Positions 10,638 to 19,534 are shown, counted from the stretch's first letter. The stretch is DNA of 38,518 nucleotides from RPQK01 sp041946865 (GCA_041946865.1 JBHGBF010000060.1:1-38518); one strand, 5' to 3'. Made by a program: numbers and translations. The notes: generated from the letters alone by a model not told the origin.

Positions 10638-11434
10638 CGCGCCACCTCCAGGCTGATCGGATCCTCGCGGGTCACCATGTATCCCGGTTCCGGGTATTGT
10701 TTAACCACGACCCCCTTATCCGCATTTTGATACTCACGGTAGACGGGTGGCCGGACCTTCAGATTGTTGGCTTCCAGAAACGCCATCACCACGGCGATAT
10801 TCTGCCCCATCAGGTCCGGCATGATGAAGCGAGTTGAGCGTGGCGCGTTCACCAGCACATCGATCTTCTGGCTCAGCACTTCCCGGGACTGAGGCGTCGG
10901 ATACTGCCGTACCACCCCGTCCTGTCCGGCGTTGTCCAGGCTGATCGTGCTCACATTTCCCAGCTCGTAACCGGACTGCAGCACCATGAGCTGCGCCGAT
11001 CGCATGCTTGACCCGATCAGATCAGGTATCGGGTTTCGACGTACACCCAGGCTGACAACCACCTGAACAGCACGGTTGGCCTTGATCCGACCGCCCGCCG
11101 GCGGCAGCTGGGAAACCACTTTCCCCGCTCCGACACTGGCGTCGTACCGCTCTCCGTTCACTTCCAGGACCAATTCGAGGTTCGCCAGGCTCTTTTTCGC
11201 CTGGTCGACCGTCTGCCCGACCAGCGAAGGCACCTGGACCTCGTCGCCCCGCACGGCGACACGGATACCAACCACGGCGCTCAGAATGCCGACAGTAATC
11301 AGTATCGCGATCAGGAGAAAGGACTTGCCAACCGTAAGGAATCGGCTTGGGCCCTGCGCCTCGGGTGGACTCTTCCATTCCGGCATGCTTCGAAACCCGT
11401 TCCTTCTCGCGGCCGGCACGGCCGCCACCGACAA
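10634..11434 (-). CDS. Membrane-anchored protein with three PASTA domains
   Basis: A 266-residue protein: a short cytoplasmic N-terminus, one membrane helix at about 36-58 (FLLIAILITVGILSAVV), then three PASTA domains outside (about 66-131, 133-200, 203-266). Each domain begins with a PDLIG/PSLVG/PDLMG-type motif and has QxPxxG-like turns. No kinase or penicillin-binding domain is attached. PASTA domains bind peptidoglycan fragments or beta-lactams in kinases and PBPs, so a cell-wall sensing or anchoring role is plausible but not shown. The first start is TTG at 11432-11434; an ATG at 11384-11386 (residue 17) is an alternative, and neither has a clear Shine-Dalgarno. It sits between rsmB and rpe. 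Confidence 0.85.
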   Translation of the reverse strand: MSVAAVPAARRNGFRSMPEWKSPPEAQGPSRFLTVGKSFLLIAILITVGILSAVVGIRVAVRGDEVQVPSLVGQTVDQAKKSLANLELVLEVNGERYDASVGAGKVVSQLPPAGGRIKANRAVQVVVSLGVRRNPIPDLIGSSMRSAQLMVLQSGYELGNVSTISLDNAGQDGVVRQYPTPQSREVLSQKIDVLVNAPRSTRFIMPDLMGQNIAVVMAFLEANNLKVRPPVYREYQNADKGVVVKQYPEPGYMVTREDPISLEVAR

Positions 11435-11520
11435 CCGGCGTAATCTAGCACACCGGTCTCAGCTATGTATAGCCAAGGATACTTGAAATCTTGAAGACGT
11501 GAGCTTTCAGCGATCAGCGA

Positions 11521-12738
11521 TCAGCGATAGTGTGGACGTAAGAGGACCGCTCCAGGTTCATCCGCCAGGAATTCCTCCACGACCCCTTCGTTCTCCTCCG
11601 GTTCAGTCGAACAGGTGGAATACACCAGCCGGCCTCCCGGAGCGACAACCCGGAAGCCGTTGCGGAGGATCGCGAGCTGCCGGCTGTGAAAACGGGACAA
11701 ATGAGACGGCTGAATCTTCCAGCGGATGTCCGGATTCGACCGTAAAGTGCCCAAACCCGTGCACGGGACATCAACGAGCACCAGATCGAAGGCCGGCTTG
11801 AACGGCGCCTGTTGCGTCAGATCGGCAATCGAGTAGGACAAGCCGGTCACGTCCAGCAACCCCGCTCGTTTCCTCATTTCACGGAGACGTAAAACGCTGA
11901 CGTCGGCACAGTGAACAGAGGCCCTTCCCCCGCTTCGCCAGGCGAGGACAAAGGCTTTCCCGCCCGGGGCGGCACAAAGGTCGCCTATACGCGTCACTGC
12001 TGCCAGGTCGGGCCACTGAGCGATCTCCTGGCTGGCCGCGTCCATGAAAAAGCAGTACCCGCTTTTGTAAATCGCGTGCTCGGAAAACGCCGGATGCCGA
12101 ACGATCAGGCTGTCCGGAAGGCCTCCAAAAGGCTCATGCTCGATCCCGTTTTCAACCAGAAGCTTTCGAAAAGCTTCGATGTCCGTCTTGAAGCGGTTCA
12201 CCCAGACCAGCGGCAGAGGACTTAAGTTGTTCCTTCTCAGCAAATTTACTGCCGACTCCAGCCCAAACCGGTCCAGGTAACGGGACACCAGCCACTCCGG
12301 GTGACTGTATCGAACCGCCAGCGCCTGCGGTGAGTCACCGGGCGGGAGTCCGGGTCGCTGGCGGCAAAAACCGCGCAGGATCGCGTTGACAAAAGACGCG
12401 GCCGACGCTTTTCGGAACCTGCGGGCCAGATCGACGGCCTGGTGTACGGCCGCGTGATCCGGGGTGCGCAGAAACTCGATTTCATAGAGACCCAGGCGGA
12501 GGATCCAGAGAACGACCGTATCGATCCGTGGCAGCTCCCTTCCAGCCAGACAGCGGATGTAAAAATCCAGTCGGCCTCGGTTCCTCAAAACGCCATAGCT
12601 CAGCTCGGTGGCCAGGCGGCGATCAAGCGGGCTCAGGGCCCGAAAGGGAGCAAAGGAAGCCAGCTGATCGAGACGGGCGCCCCGAGTCGCGATGCGCTGC
12701 AAAAATTCGACGGCTACCGCCCGTGCGTTTGTGGCCAA
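11521..12738 (-). CDS. rsmB: 16S rRNA m5C967 methyltransferase RsmB
   Basis: A 405-residue protein with an N-terminal NusB-like RNA-binding domain (about 1-135, with LDRRLATELSYGVLRNRGRLD) and a C-terminal Rossmann methyltransferase domain. DLCAAPGGKAF is the SAM-binding loop, DVPCTGLG holds one conserved Cys, and VYSTCST holds the catalytic Cys. It methylates C967 of 16S rRNA. The start is TTG at 12736-12738, 15 bases after the fmt stop with AGG in front; no better start is seen. The 86-bp gap downstream contains three tandem copies of an 8-mer (AGCGATC-type) just after the stop codon. Confidence 0.95.
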   Translation of the reverse strand: MATNARAVAVEFLQRIATRGARLDQLASFAPFRALSPLDRRLATELSYGVLRNRGRLDFYIRCLAGRELPRIDTVVLWILRLGLYEIEFLRTPDHAAVHQAVDLARRFRKASAASFVNAILRGFCRQRPGLPPGDSPQALAVRYSHPEWLVSRYLDRFGLESAVNLLRRNNLSPLPLVWVNRFKTDIEAFRKLLVENGIEHEPFGGLPDSLIVRHPAFSEHAIYKSGYCFFMDAASQEIAQWPDLAAVTRIGDLCAAPGGKAFVLAWRSGGRASVHCADVSVLRLREMRKRAGLLDVTGLSYSIADLTQQAPFKPAFDLVLVDVPCTGLGTLRSNPDIRWKIQPSHLSRFHSRQLAILRNGFRVVAPGGRLVYSTCSTEPEENEGVVEEFLADEPGAVLLRPHYR

Positions 12739-12753
12739 GAAGAACCTGCCCGA

Positions 12754-13704
12754 TTATTCGAAGCGCTCCCCCACTTTCAGCTTCAGCCCGTTGGCGACAT
12801 CGAAAGCAGGGTTACGATTGCGTCCGGGCAGCTGCAGCTCGGTAAGAAGCAGCGTCGTCGACGCTCCGCACTGAACCGTGATTCCCGGACGATCGATCCT
12901 CACGATCTGGCCGGGATTCGCAGCTGCCGTGGCCGGCCCTGGAACCGAGCTTCGCCAGATCTTTACTACCTGCCCCCGCAGCGTCGCTCGGACGATGGGC
13001 CAGGGATTGAAGGCCCGGATCTGGTTATGAATCGACAAAGCGGGCTTTGCCCAGTCCACAGCGGCCTGTTCTTTGCCGATCCGAGGCGCCAATGAAGCCA
13101 GGCAATCGTCCTGCGGGTACGGAACGAGCGCGCCCGACACGTACCTCGGGATGGTATCGACCAGCAGTTCCGCCCCCTGTCTGGCCAGGACGACCTCGAG
13201 CTCCCCCGTCGTGATGTTCGCATCAATAGGGATGGCCCGCTGGCTCAGGATGTCCCCGGTGTCCATCCCTTCATCGATCTTCATGATGGTCGTGCCGGTC
13301 TCGCTTTCTCCATTCAGGATCGCGTGCGCGATAGGCGCCGCGCCGCGGTACCTGGGCAGCAGGGAGCCATGGATGTTCAGGGTCCCCAGGCGGGGGTACT
13401 GGAAAAAATCGGCGGGAAGAATCTGCCCGAAGGCCACGACCACCATCAATTCCGGGTCGAGCCGGCGCAGCAGTTCGTAGATCTGAGGATCACGTCTGAG
13501 CCTTTGCGGCTGAAACACGGGTATCCCGGCCTGTTCGGCGACGACCTTGACCGGAGGCGGGGTGAGCCGCAAGCCTCTACCAGCCGGACGATCAGGCTGG
13601 GTGATAACGGCCCGGACATCATAGTGGATCTCTCCGCTTTCGGAGAGCAGGGCTTGAAGCGAGGGAACGGCGAAATCGGGAGTGCCCAGGAAGACGACCC
13701 GCAT
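12754..13704 (-). CDS. fmt: Methionyl-tRNA formyltransferase
   Basis: A 316-residue enzyme that formylates initiator Met-tRNA using 10-formyl-THF. It starts MRVVFLGTPDFAVPSLQ, and HGSLLPRYRGAAPIAHAI carries the catalytic Asn/His region of the family (here HGSLLPRYRG). A C-terminal OB-like domain follows. Two ATGs are possible. The inner one at 13702-13704 was chosen because it gives the canonical N-terminus and lies 7 bases after GGAG; the outer one (13708-13710) would leave almost no spacing. The chosen start overlaps the def stop (TGATG). Next to def, as in most bacteria. Confidence 0.97.
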   Translation of the reverse strand: MRVVFLGTPDFAVPSLQALLSESGEIHYDVRAVITQPDRPAGRGLRLTPPPVKVVAEQAGIPVFQPQRLRRDPQIYELLRRLDPELMVVVAFGQILPADFFQYPRLGTLNIHGSLLPRYRGAAPIAHAILNGESETGTTIMKIDEGMDTGDILSQRAIPIDANITTGELEVVLARQGAELLVDTIPRYVSGALVPYPQDDCLASLAPRIGKEQAAVDWAKPALSIHNQIRAFNPWPIVRATLRGQVVKIWRSSVPGPATAAANPGQIVRIDRPGITVQCGASTTLLLTELQLPGRNRNPAFDVANGLKLKVGERFE

Positions 13705-14213
13705 CACCATTCTCCGGCCTTCACCAGCTTGCGGATCTTGCGCTTGATCAGGTCTCTTCGGAACACCGAAATACGGTCGAGGTACAGGAGGCCGTTGACA
13801 TGATCGATCTCGTGGCAGAAAGCGCGCGCCAGTAATCCCTCCCCGTATTTCTCACACGAGTTACCCTCAAGATCCTGTCCGATCACCCTGACTTTAAAGG
13901 GACGTTCCACCATGGCGGTGAACTCAGGAATGCTCAGACACCCTTCCTCTTCTCGCTGAACACCTTCCTGGAAGACGATTTCCGGGTTCGCCATGATGAT
14001 CTGCCGGCCTTCTTCCTGGCCGCCCGTTATGTCGATCACGATCAGGCGAAGATCGACGCCGATCTGATTCGCGGCGAGGCCGACACCCGGCGCCGCATAC
14101 ATCGTCTCCAACATGTCCGTCACTAGCGTTCGCAGCTCCCCGTCGAACTTCGCTACAGGAGCACACACTTTCTCCAGCTCAGGGGCGCCGAGCTTCAGGA
14201 TTGGCCTTATCAT
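13704..14213 (-). CDS. def: Peptide deformylase
   Basis: A 169-residue metalloenzyme that removes the N-formyl group from nascent proteins. All three motifs are intact: GVGLAANQ (43-50), EGCLSIP (90-96) and HEIDH (134-138), giving the Cys, two His and Glu of the active site. The frame is open to an ATG at 14264, but the start at 14211-14213 (MIRPILKLG) matches the family N-terminus and has AAGGA just upstream, so 17 extra residues are left out. The stop overlaps the start of fmt. Confidence 0.96.
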   Translation of the reverse strand: MIRPILKLGAPELEKVCAPVAKFDGELRTLVTDMLETMYAAPGVGLAANQIGVDLRLIVIDITGGQEEGRQIIMANPEIVFQEGVQREEEGCLSIPEFTAMVERPFKVRVIGQDLEGNSCEKYGEGLLARAFCHEIDHVNGLLYLDRISVFRRDLIKRKIRKLVKAGEW

Positions 14214-14319
14214 CGCTTCCTTTGCCAAACGATCACGCCGATGGGACGAAACAATGCGCGCCATTCGCGGGATCCGTCGGCCCTAACCCTTTTCTTTTCC
14301 ATAGATGCCGTTCGGGCTC

Positions 14320-15489
14320 TCAAAGATTCCGGATCTGCTCGCGGAAAGCTTCCAGGTTGGCCCGCATCTCCCCCAGCGTGTCGCCCCCAAACTTCTCCTG
14401 AAAAGCCTGAGCCAGGATGATGGCAACCATGGCTTCGCCAATAACGCCGGCAGCAGGGACGACGCAGGTATCGGAGCGTTCGTACTGGGCTTTGAACGGC
14501 TCTTTGGTTTCAATGTCGACCGACATCAAAGCCCGGCGCACGGTGGGGATCGGCTTCAGGATTCCGCGGACAACGATCTCCTCGCCGTTAGACATGCCGC
14601 CTTCGAGCCCGCCGGCGCGGTTCGTTCGCCTGTAAAACTCGCGTTTCTCGGCGTTGTACAGGATCTCGTCGTGGTACTCGCTTCCGTAAGGGTCCGACTC
14701 CAGCCCGCTTCCCACCTCCACGGCCTTAACGGCATTGATCGACATGACGGCCTGGGCCAGGCGGCCATCAAGCCGGCGGTCCCAGTGGACGTAGCTTCCC
14801 AATCCTACTGGTACTCCGATCGCCCGGACCTCGAACTCACCGCCGATTGTGTCGCCCTGTTCTATCGCCTGGTCGACCGCCGCTTTCATGGCTTCGTTTA
14901 ATCCAGCGTCCGCGCAACGCATCTCCGAAGCTTCGATCTGGGGGACGCTTTGGACGCTAACTCTCCCCAATTGCTCAGTGGATATGCGGACATCTTTGAT
15001 GGCGATCGTATGGCTGTAAATCTGCACCCCGAGCTCGCGCAGCAGGAGCCGGCAGAATCCGCCCACCGCCACTCGCGAGGCTGTCTCGCGGGCGCTCGAG
15101 CGCTCGAGCACGTTCCGCATGTCCTGGAACTGGTACTTGAGGCCGCCGGGCAGATCGGCATGTCCCGGTCGGGGACGCGTGACCTGCCGTTTCTCGGACC
15201 CTGCTGCGTCGGGTTCGGGGGACATGATCGCGGTCCAGTTTTCCCAGTCCCGGTTCCATATGACAAAGGCGATGGGCGACCCGATCGTAAATCCGTGGCG
15301 CACCCCGGACACGATCTCGATCTGGTCGCTCTCGATCTTCATCCGTGCGCCGCGTCCATAGCCTGACATCCGCCTCTTGAGATCGGCGTTGATCACGCTT
15401 GCATCCACCGGAACGTGTGCCGGAAGGCCTTCCAGGATCGAGATCAAGCCCCTTCCATGGGATTCTCCCGAGGTCAGGAACCTAAGCAT
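14320..15489 (-). CDS. aroC: Chorismate synthase
   Basis: A 389-residue FMN-dependent enzyme that converts EPSP to chorismate, the last step of the shikimate pathway. Signature regions are GESHG (8-12), RPGHADLPGGLKY, RSSARETASRVAVGG and a GGxxGG-like SNGEEIVVR region. The usual N(K)DYENW is here NRDWENW. GGAGGGG lies 6 bases before the ATG. It is the first gene of the long minus-strand housekeeping series and diverges from mlaE across a 211-bp gap; def follows after 106 bases. Confidence 0.97.
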   Translation of the reverse strand: MLRFLTSGESHGRGLISILEGLPAHVPVDASVINADLKRRMSGYGRGARMKIESDQIEIVSGVRHGFTIGSPIAFVIWNRDWENWTAIMSPEPDAAGSEKRQVTRPRPGHADLPGGLKYQFQDMRNVLERSSARETASRVAVGGFCRLLLRELGVQIYSHTIAIKDVRISTEQLGRVSVQSVPQIEASEMRCADAGLNEAMKAAVDQAIEQGDTIGGEFEVRAIGVPVGLGSYVHWDRRLDGRLAQAVMSINAVKAVEVGSGLESDPYGSEYHDEILYNAEKREFYRRTNRAGGLEGGMSNGEEIVVRGILKPIPTVRRALMSVDIETKEPFKAQYERSDTCVVPAAGVIGEAMVAIILAQAFQEKFGGDTLGEMRANLEAFREQIRNL

Positions 15490-15593
15490 TCGTTACCCCT
15501 CCGTCGCCGGAAACCTTTCTTCCGCAAGGCGCATTCTCTGGTAAAATTCCTCTTGAGCCAACAGTATTGGTCTCATCGCCGAAGGAACTCAAC

Positions 15594-15608
15594 GTGTTAG
15601 TGTAACAC
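15594..15608. promoter_or_regulatory. Short perfect palindrome between aroC and mlaE (possible operator)
   Basis: GTGTTA-GTG-TAACAC is a perfect 6+3+6 inverted repeat in the 211-bp divergent gap, about 105 bases upstream of aroC and 92 upstream of mlaE. That is a sensible place for a regulator site, but no regulator gene is nearby and no second copy was seen. The same gap holds two TGACGAT-type heptamers at about 15614-15630. No strong promoter hexamers were found for either gene. Confidence 0.3.
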
Positions 15609-15700
15609 CCGGCGTCGACGATTGACGATTGCGAAGTGGCGGCCGGCCATGATTCGCCGTCAACGCAGTCATCGTTCATCGATCTGATGGAGCATGAAGC

Positions 15701-16453
15701 TTGCTACTGAACGCGATCTCCGAGGTCCAGGATTTTACCCTCCTCTCTAGCCGAGCGCTCGCCAATCTCTTCAGGAAACCGCGATACGTCCAAGACACCC
15801 TGATGCAGATGGACATCATCGGCGTCGGGTCGCTTCTCATCATCCTGCTGACCGGTTTCTTTACCGGCGGAGTTCTGGCACTTCAGTCTTCGAAGTCTCT
15901 TAAGGCTTTTGGCGCCGTCCATCTGACAGGTCAGCTGGTCTCACTCTCCCTCATCAAAGAGCTGGGACCCGTCCTGACCGCGCTCATGATTGCCGGACGC
16001 GTGGGATCGGGAATTGCATCGGAGCTCGGGTCCATGGTCGTCACCGAGCAGATTGACGCCATGAGGGCATTGGGGACAGACCCGACCAAGAAGCTGGTGA
16101 CGCCCCGAATGATCGCCTGCACCACCATGATGCCCTTACTGACCGTCGTGGCGGATCTGCTTGGTCTGGTGGGGGGCTGGCTCGTGTCGCTATACTCTCT
16201 GAAGCTGAACAGCTCGCTCTACTGGAGCACGGCCCTGCGCTCACTCGACTACAACAACGCGTTGGAAGGTCTGGTCAAACCGGTGGTCTTCGGTTTCATC
16301 GTCGGGATGGTCGGCTGCTACTTCGGGCTGCGAACCACGGGCGGGACGAGAGGCGTCGGGCAAAGCACCACCCAGTCGGTGGTCACCGCCTCCATTCTGG
16401 TCATCGTCGCTGACTTCTTCCTGAGCAAGATCATCCTGGAGCTTCAATATTGA
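15701..16453 (+). CDS. mlaE: MlaE-type ABC permease for lipid transport
   Basis: A 250-residue integral membrane protein of the MlaE/YrbE family, the permease of the MCE phospholipid transport system in the inner membrane. The conserved core is present: GFFTGGVLALQSSKSLKAFGA, LTALMIAGRVGSGIASELGSM and EQIDAMRALGTDP, with five to six hydrophobic helices. The only usable start is TTG at 15701: an in-frame TGA ends at 15697, and GGAG at 15689-15692 is 8 bases upstream. mlaF begins within its stop codon. Confidence 0.93.
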   Translation: MLLNAISEVQDFTLLSSRALANLFRKPRYVQDTLMQMDIIGVGSLLIILLTGFFTGGVLALQSSKSLKAFGAVHLTGQLVSLSLIKELGPVLTALMIAGRVGSGIASELGSMVVTEQIDAMRALGTDPTKKLVTPRMIACTTMMPLLTVVADLLGLVGGWLVSLYSLKLNSSLYWSTALRSLDYNNALEGLVKPVVFGFIVGMVGCYFGLRTTGGTRGVGQSTTQSVVTASILVIVADFFLSKIILELQY

Positions 16454-17247
16454 GCGCCATTCGGTTTGAGAACGTCAGCAAGAGCTTTGACGACCAGGTT
16501 GTGCTGAAGGACTTCAATCTGGAGGTACGAAAGGCGGAGACCAAAATCGTCCTGGGCGGGAGCGGATCGGGAAAGAGCACCATCCTCAAACTGGTGCTGG
16601 GACTGGTCAAGCCTGACCAGGGACGAGTCTGGGTCAATGACCAGGACATCACGGATTTAAGTGAAGACGAGCTCATGGGTATCCGCAAGCAGATCGGGAT
16701 GGTCTTCCAGGAGGGTGCCCTTTTTGATTCAATCACCGTTGGAGAAAACGTCGCTTATCCACTTCGCGAGCAGAAGCAGCAGTCGAACGACGAAATAGAA
16801 TCGGCCGTCAGACGGCTGCTTGGCTTTGTCGGCCTCGCCCACGCTTATGACAAGATGCCTTCTGAACTATCGGGCGGCATGCGCCGACGCGTAGCCATTG
16901 CCCGAGCAGTCGTCCACCGGCCGAGTATCGTACTTTACGATGAGCCTACAGCCGGGCTAGACCCGATCACGAGCCGGACGATCTGCGACCTGGTGATCGC
17001 ACTGCGCGACCTGGAGGGCGTCTCTTCGATTTTCGTGACACACGATCTGTCGGCCGCGATGACCCTGGCAAGCGAAATGGCGCTGCGCGATGCGTCGGGA
17101 GAAGTCACTTTTCGCTCCGAAGACAGTGACTTCTGCCTCGCAAACACCCGCTTCGTTATCCTGAAGGACGGGCGGATTATCTTTGAAGGTACCGACGAGT
17201 CGCTCGACAGAGCCGAAGATGAGTATGTGCGCGAGTTCCTGACATAG
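16450..17247 (+). CDS. mlaF: MlaF-type ABC transporter ATPase
   Basis: A 265-residue ATPase that powers the MlaE permease. Walker A is GGSGSGKST, the ABC signature is LSGGMRRRVAIARA, and Walker B is IVLYDEPTAGLDP, a form typical of MlaF. FEGTDESLDRAEDEYVREFL at the end resembles the C-terminal segment of MlaF homologues. The start is TTG at 16450, overlapping the mlaE stop as TTGA, with GGAG 8 bases before it. An approximately 20-residue insert near 195-215 (SGEVTFRSEDSDFCL) is unusual. Confidence 0.94.
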   Translation: MSAIRFENVSKSFDDQVVLKDFNLEVRKAETKIVLGGSGSGKSTILKLVLGLVKPDQGRVWVNDQDITDLSEDELMGIRKQIGMVFQEGALFDSITVGENVAYPLREQKQQSNDEIESAVRRLLGFVGLAHAYDKMPSELSGGMRRRVAIARAVVHRPSIVLYDEPTAGLDPITSRTICDLVIALRDLEGVSSIFVTHDLSAAMTLASEMALRDASGEVTFRSEDSDFCLANTRFVILKDGRIIFEGTDESLDRAEDEYVREFLT

Positions 17248-17269
17248 GAAGATTTGAGAGGAAGCCGAA

Positions 17270-18676
17270 ATGGATTCGAAAGGTAAGACGAGTTTTTCCG
17301 AATTGAAGGTCGGAATTTTCGTCCTGGTCGCCTGCACTATACTGGCTGTTGCCATATTTACGATCGGAACTCAGGTCGGCCTTTTGGAGGAGACCTTTGT
17401 CGCCAAGACTTACCTGAACACAGTGTCCGGTTTGAAACCGGGTGACGTGGTTCTTCTCGGCGGCGTGGAAGTCGGGAACGTGACGTCGGTGAACATTACC
17501 CAGCCGGGACAAATGCCGCGAACGCCGACCAACGAGCTCAATACCAGACTGATCACCGAAGGCCAGCAGCAAATCCAACAGCTACGAATCCAAAGCAACG
17601 ATCTCAATCAGAAGCTGCTCAAGCTCCGAGTCGATTACAACAATGCCCTGGCCGCGCACGGTCCAGAAGCCACCGCCACGGAACGGCTCAAGAGCCAGCT
17701 CGAGCGGGCCGAAGACCAGGCCAATTCGGTGGACCGGCAGATCGCCAACCTGCAGGACGATATCGAAGACGCACGCGCCAACATGCAGAACATCGAGGTT
17801 TACCTGCAGATTCTGACCGAATACCGGGACTGGATCCGAGCTGACAGTAACATCTCCCTGGGCTCTGTCGGCCTGCTCGGAGACAAGTACATCGAGATCT
17901 CGCTCGGACGCACTTCCCAACCGCCTCTGGTCTTGAAGGAGAAGGGAAAAGGCTGGTTCGGCACCGAAACACGAGAGGTCGTCCTCATCACCGGAACCCG
18001 CCAGGCCGGGTTTCAGGAATTGATGACCGGGGCGAACGACATCCTCGCGAATTTCAAAACGCTGTCCGACAAGCTCCAGGAGATCATGGGCCAGTTCGAG
18101 GAGGGCCAGGGCTCGGTCGGTCGATTCTTCACTGATCCCTCCTTCTACAACAACCTGAATGCCGCCGTGGTGGGCGCGCGCCAGGCGGTCGAAGAGGCTT
18201 CCACCATGATGGAGAACATCACCCAGGGCCCGGGCACGGTTCCCCGTCTGATTCAGGAACGCGAGCTGTACGATAAGATCACCAGCGCCACCGATCGACT
18301 CGAGAAGATCATCGCCCGTGTCGAAAGCGGCGAAGGCACGATCGGTCAACTGCTCACTGACAAAGGGCTATACACCAAAACCGACGCGGTCATGGAAAAT
18401 GTCCAAGGCATTACCGGCCGGATTGAAAACGGCCAGGGCACGCTCGGCAAGCTCAGCACCGATGAGAAGCTCTACGACGACCTGAGAGTCTCAGTCGCCA
18501 AGCTGAATGCCTTCATGGCCGACATGGACGAGGGAAAGGGAACGCTGGGGAAGCTGGCGAAGGACCCGGAGCTTTACCAGAACGTGAACAAGCTGTCTTC
18601 CGAAATGGTGAAGCTGCTTTACGATTTCCGGCAGAATCCGAAGAAGTTCTTGACGATAAAATTCGAGATCTTCTAA
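17270..18676 (+). CDS. mlaD: MCE-domain substrate-binding protein (MlaD-like), coiled-coil insertion
   Basis: A 468-residue protein, far longer than E. coli MlaD (about 183). One N-terminal membrane helix (13-32) anchors it in the inner membrane. The MCE domain appears as two halves: 42-77 (AKTYLNTVSGLKPGDVVLLGG...VGNVTSVNI) and 188-212 (ISLGSVGLLGDKYIEISLG). Between them, about residues 85-186 form a long coiled coil. The C-terminal part holds five copies of a motif G-x-G-T-(L/I/V)-x-x-L...D-x-x-LY at 279, 320, 354, 388 and 422; the last four are 34 residues apart. It probably binds phospholipid in the periplasm and hands it to MlaE/MlaF, 22 bases after mlaF. Confidence 0.9.
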   Translation: MDSKGKTSFSELKVGIFVLVACTILAVAIFTIGTQVGLLEETFVAKTYLNTVSGLKPGDVVLLGGVEVGNVTSVNITQPGQMPRTPTNELNTRLITEGQQQIQQLRIQSNDLNQKLLKLRVDYNNALAAHGPEATATERLKSQLERAEDQANSVDRQIANLQDDIEDARANMQNIEVYLQILTEYRDWIRADSNISLGSVGLLGDKYIEISLGRTSQPPLVLKEKGKGWFGTETREVVLITGTRQAGFQELMTGANDILANFKTLSDKLQEIMGQFEEGQGSVGRFFTDPSFYNNLNAAVVGARQAVEEASTMMENITQGPGTVPRLIQERELYDKITSATDRLEKIIARVESGEGTIGQLLTDKGLYTKTDAVMENVQGITGRIENGQGTLGKLSTDEKLYDDLRVSVAKLNAFMADMDEGKGTLGKLAKDPELYQNVNKLSSEMVKLLYDFRQNPKKFLTIKFEIF

Positions 18677-18726
18677 CCTGACGGTTCCGGATCGGTTCGC
18701 AAGCGGGAGAGGGGACAACCAGACGC

Positions 18727-19356
18727 ATGATATCGGACAAGATCGGACTGGGCGCACAGGTCATTTTGCGGGCCATCGTCCGCGCCCTGGGCTTTTTTCA
18801 CGTCAAACCGAACCATCTGACGATGCTCGGCTTCATCATGAGCATCGTGACCGCTTATGTCTTCACGCTGGGGAGATTCCGGCTGGCCGGCGTCCTGCTG
18901 ATCATCACCGGCCTTTTCGACATGGTTGACGGCATGGTCGCCAGGACCATGAACCGCGTCACGCCCTTCGGCGCCTTCTTTGACTCGATCATGGACCGGT
19001 ATTCCGACCTGATCCTCTACCTGGGTCTGATTATCTACTACGGCGGACAGGATCGGATGAACTACGTCGTGCTGGTGGGAGTCGTGATGATGGGATCCGT
19101 CCTGACAAGCTACGCGCGAGCCCGGGCCGAATGCCTCATCCCCAAATGCAAGGTGGGGTTCCTGGAACGACCCGAACGGATCGTCCTGCTCATCATCGGC
19201 TCGTTTTACTTCATGGACCCGGTCTTGTGGGTCATAGCCGTCCTCTCCAACTGGACGGTGGTCCACCGGATCCTCTATACGCGGTCGCAAATACGGGCAA
19301 GAGAGAAAGCCGCCCAGAGCACGACCGAGGTACCACGCATAACCCAAGCGCAGTAA
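18727..19356 (+). CDS. CDP-alcohol phosphatidyltransferase
   Basis: A 209-residue membrane enzyme of phospholipid head-group synthesis. The family motif DGx2ARx8Gx3Dx3D is complete: D68 G69 A72 R73 G82 D86 D90, with D65 before it. Six hydrophobic segments are visible. The alcohol acceptor (glycerol-phosphate, inositol-phosphate, or serine) cannot be fixed from the motif alone, so no symbol is given. It lies 50 bases after the MCE gene on the same strand, which links lipid synthesis with lipid transport. Confidence 0.9.
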   Translation: MISDKIGLGAQVILRAIVRALGFFHVKPNHLTMLGFIMSIVTAYVFTLGRFRLAGVLLIITGLFDMVDGMVARTMNRVTPFGAFFDSIMDRYSDLILYLGLIIYYGGQDRMNYVVLVGVVMMGSVLTSYARARAECLIPKCKVGFLERPERIVLLIIGSFYFMDPVLWVIAVLSNWTVVHRILYTRSQIRAREKAAQSTTEVPRITQAQ

Positions 19357-19395
19357 CTGATCCTCCGGCCAGGCTCGGAAGCGTCACAGTGCAGC

Positions 19396-19496
19396 AAGCG
19401 GAGCGTTTTTTGCGGAGCGCTCGCGTATGTGCCGTCACGAGGTTCTCGTTCGTGGATACCACACACCCGACGCGCTCCGCAAAAAACGCTCCGCTT
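19396..19496. repeat. Long-stem palindrome between converging genes
   Basis: A perfect 25-bp inverted repeat, 19396-19420 and 19472-19496, encloses 51 bases. Each arm contains two copies of GCGGAGCG separated by a run of six T (or A on the other arm). The loop has a small hairpin ACGAG-GTT-CTCGT at 19437-19449. It lies between the converging phosphatidyltransferase and LolA-like genes. The run of T inside the stem could make it work as a bidirectional terminator, but the large loop is more like a mobile palindrome. No sequence identity to the element at 3268-3405. Confidence 0.8.
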
Positions 19497-19534
19497 ACGG
19501 CTCTGTTGGAGGGTTGGATCAGAGAGATGTTCGA

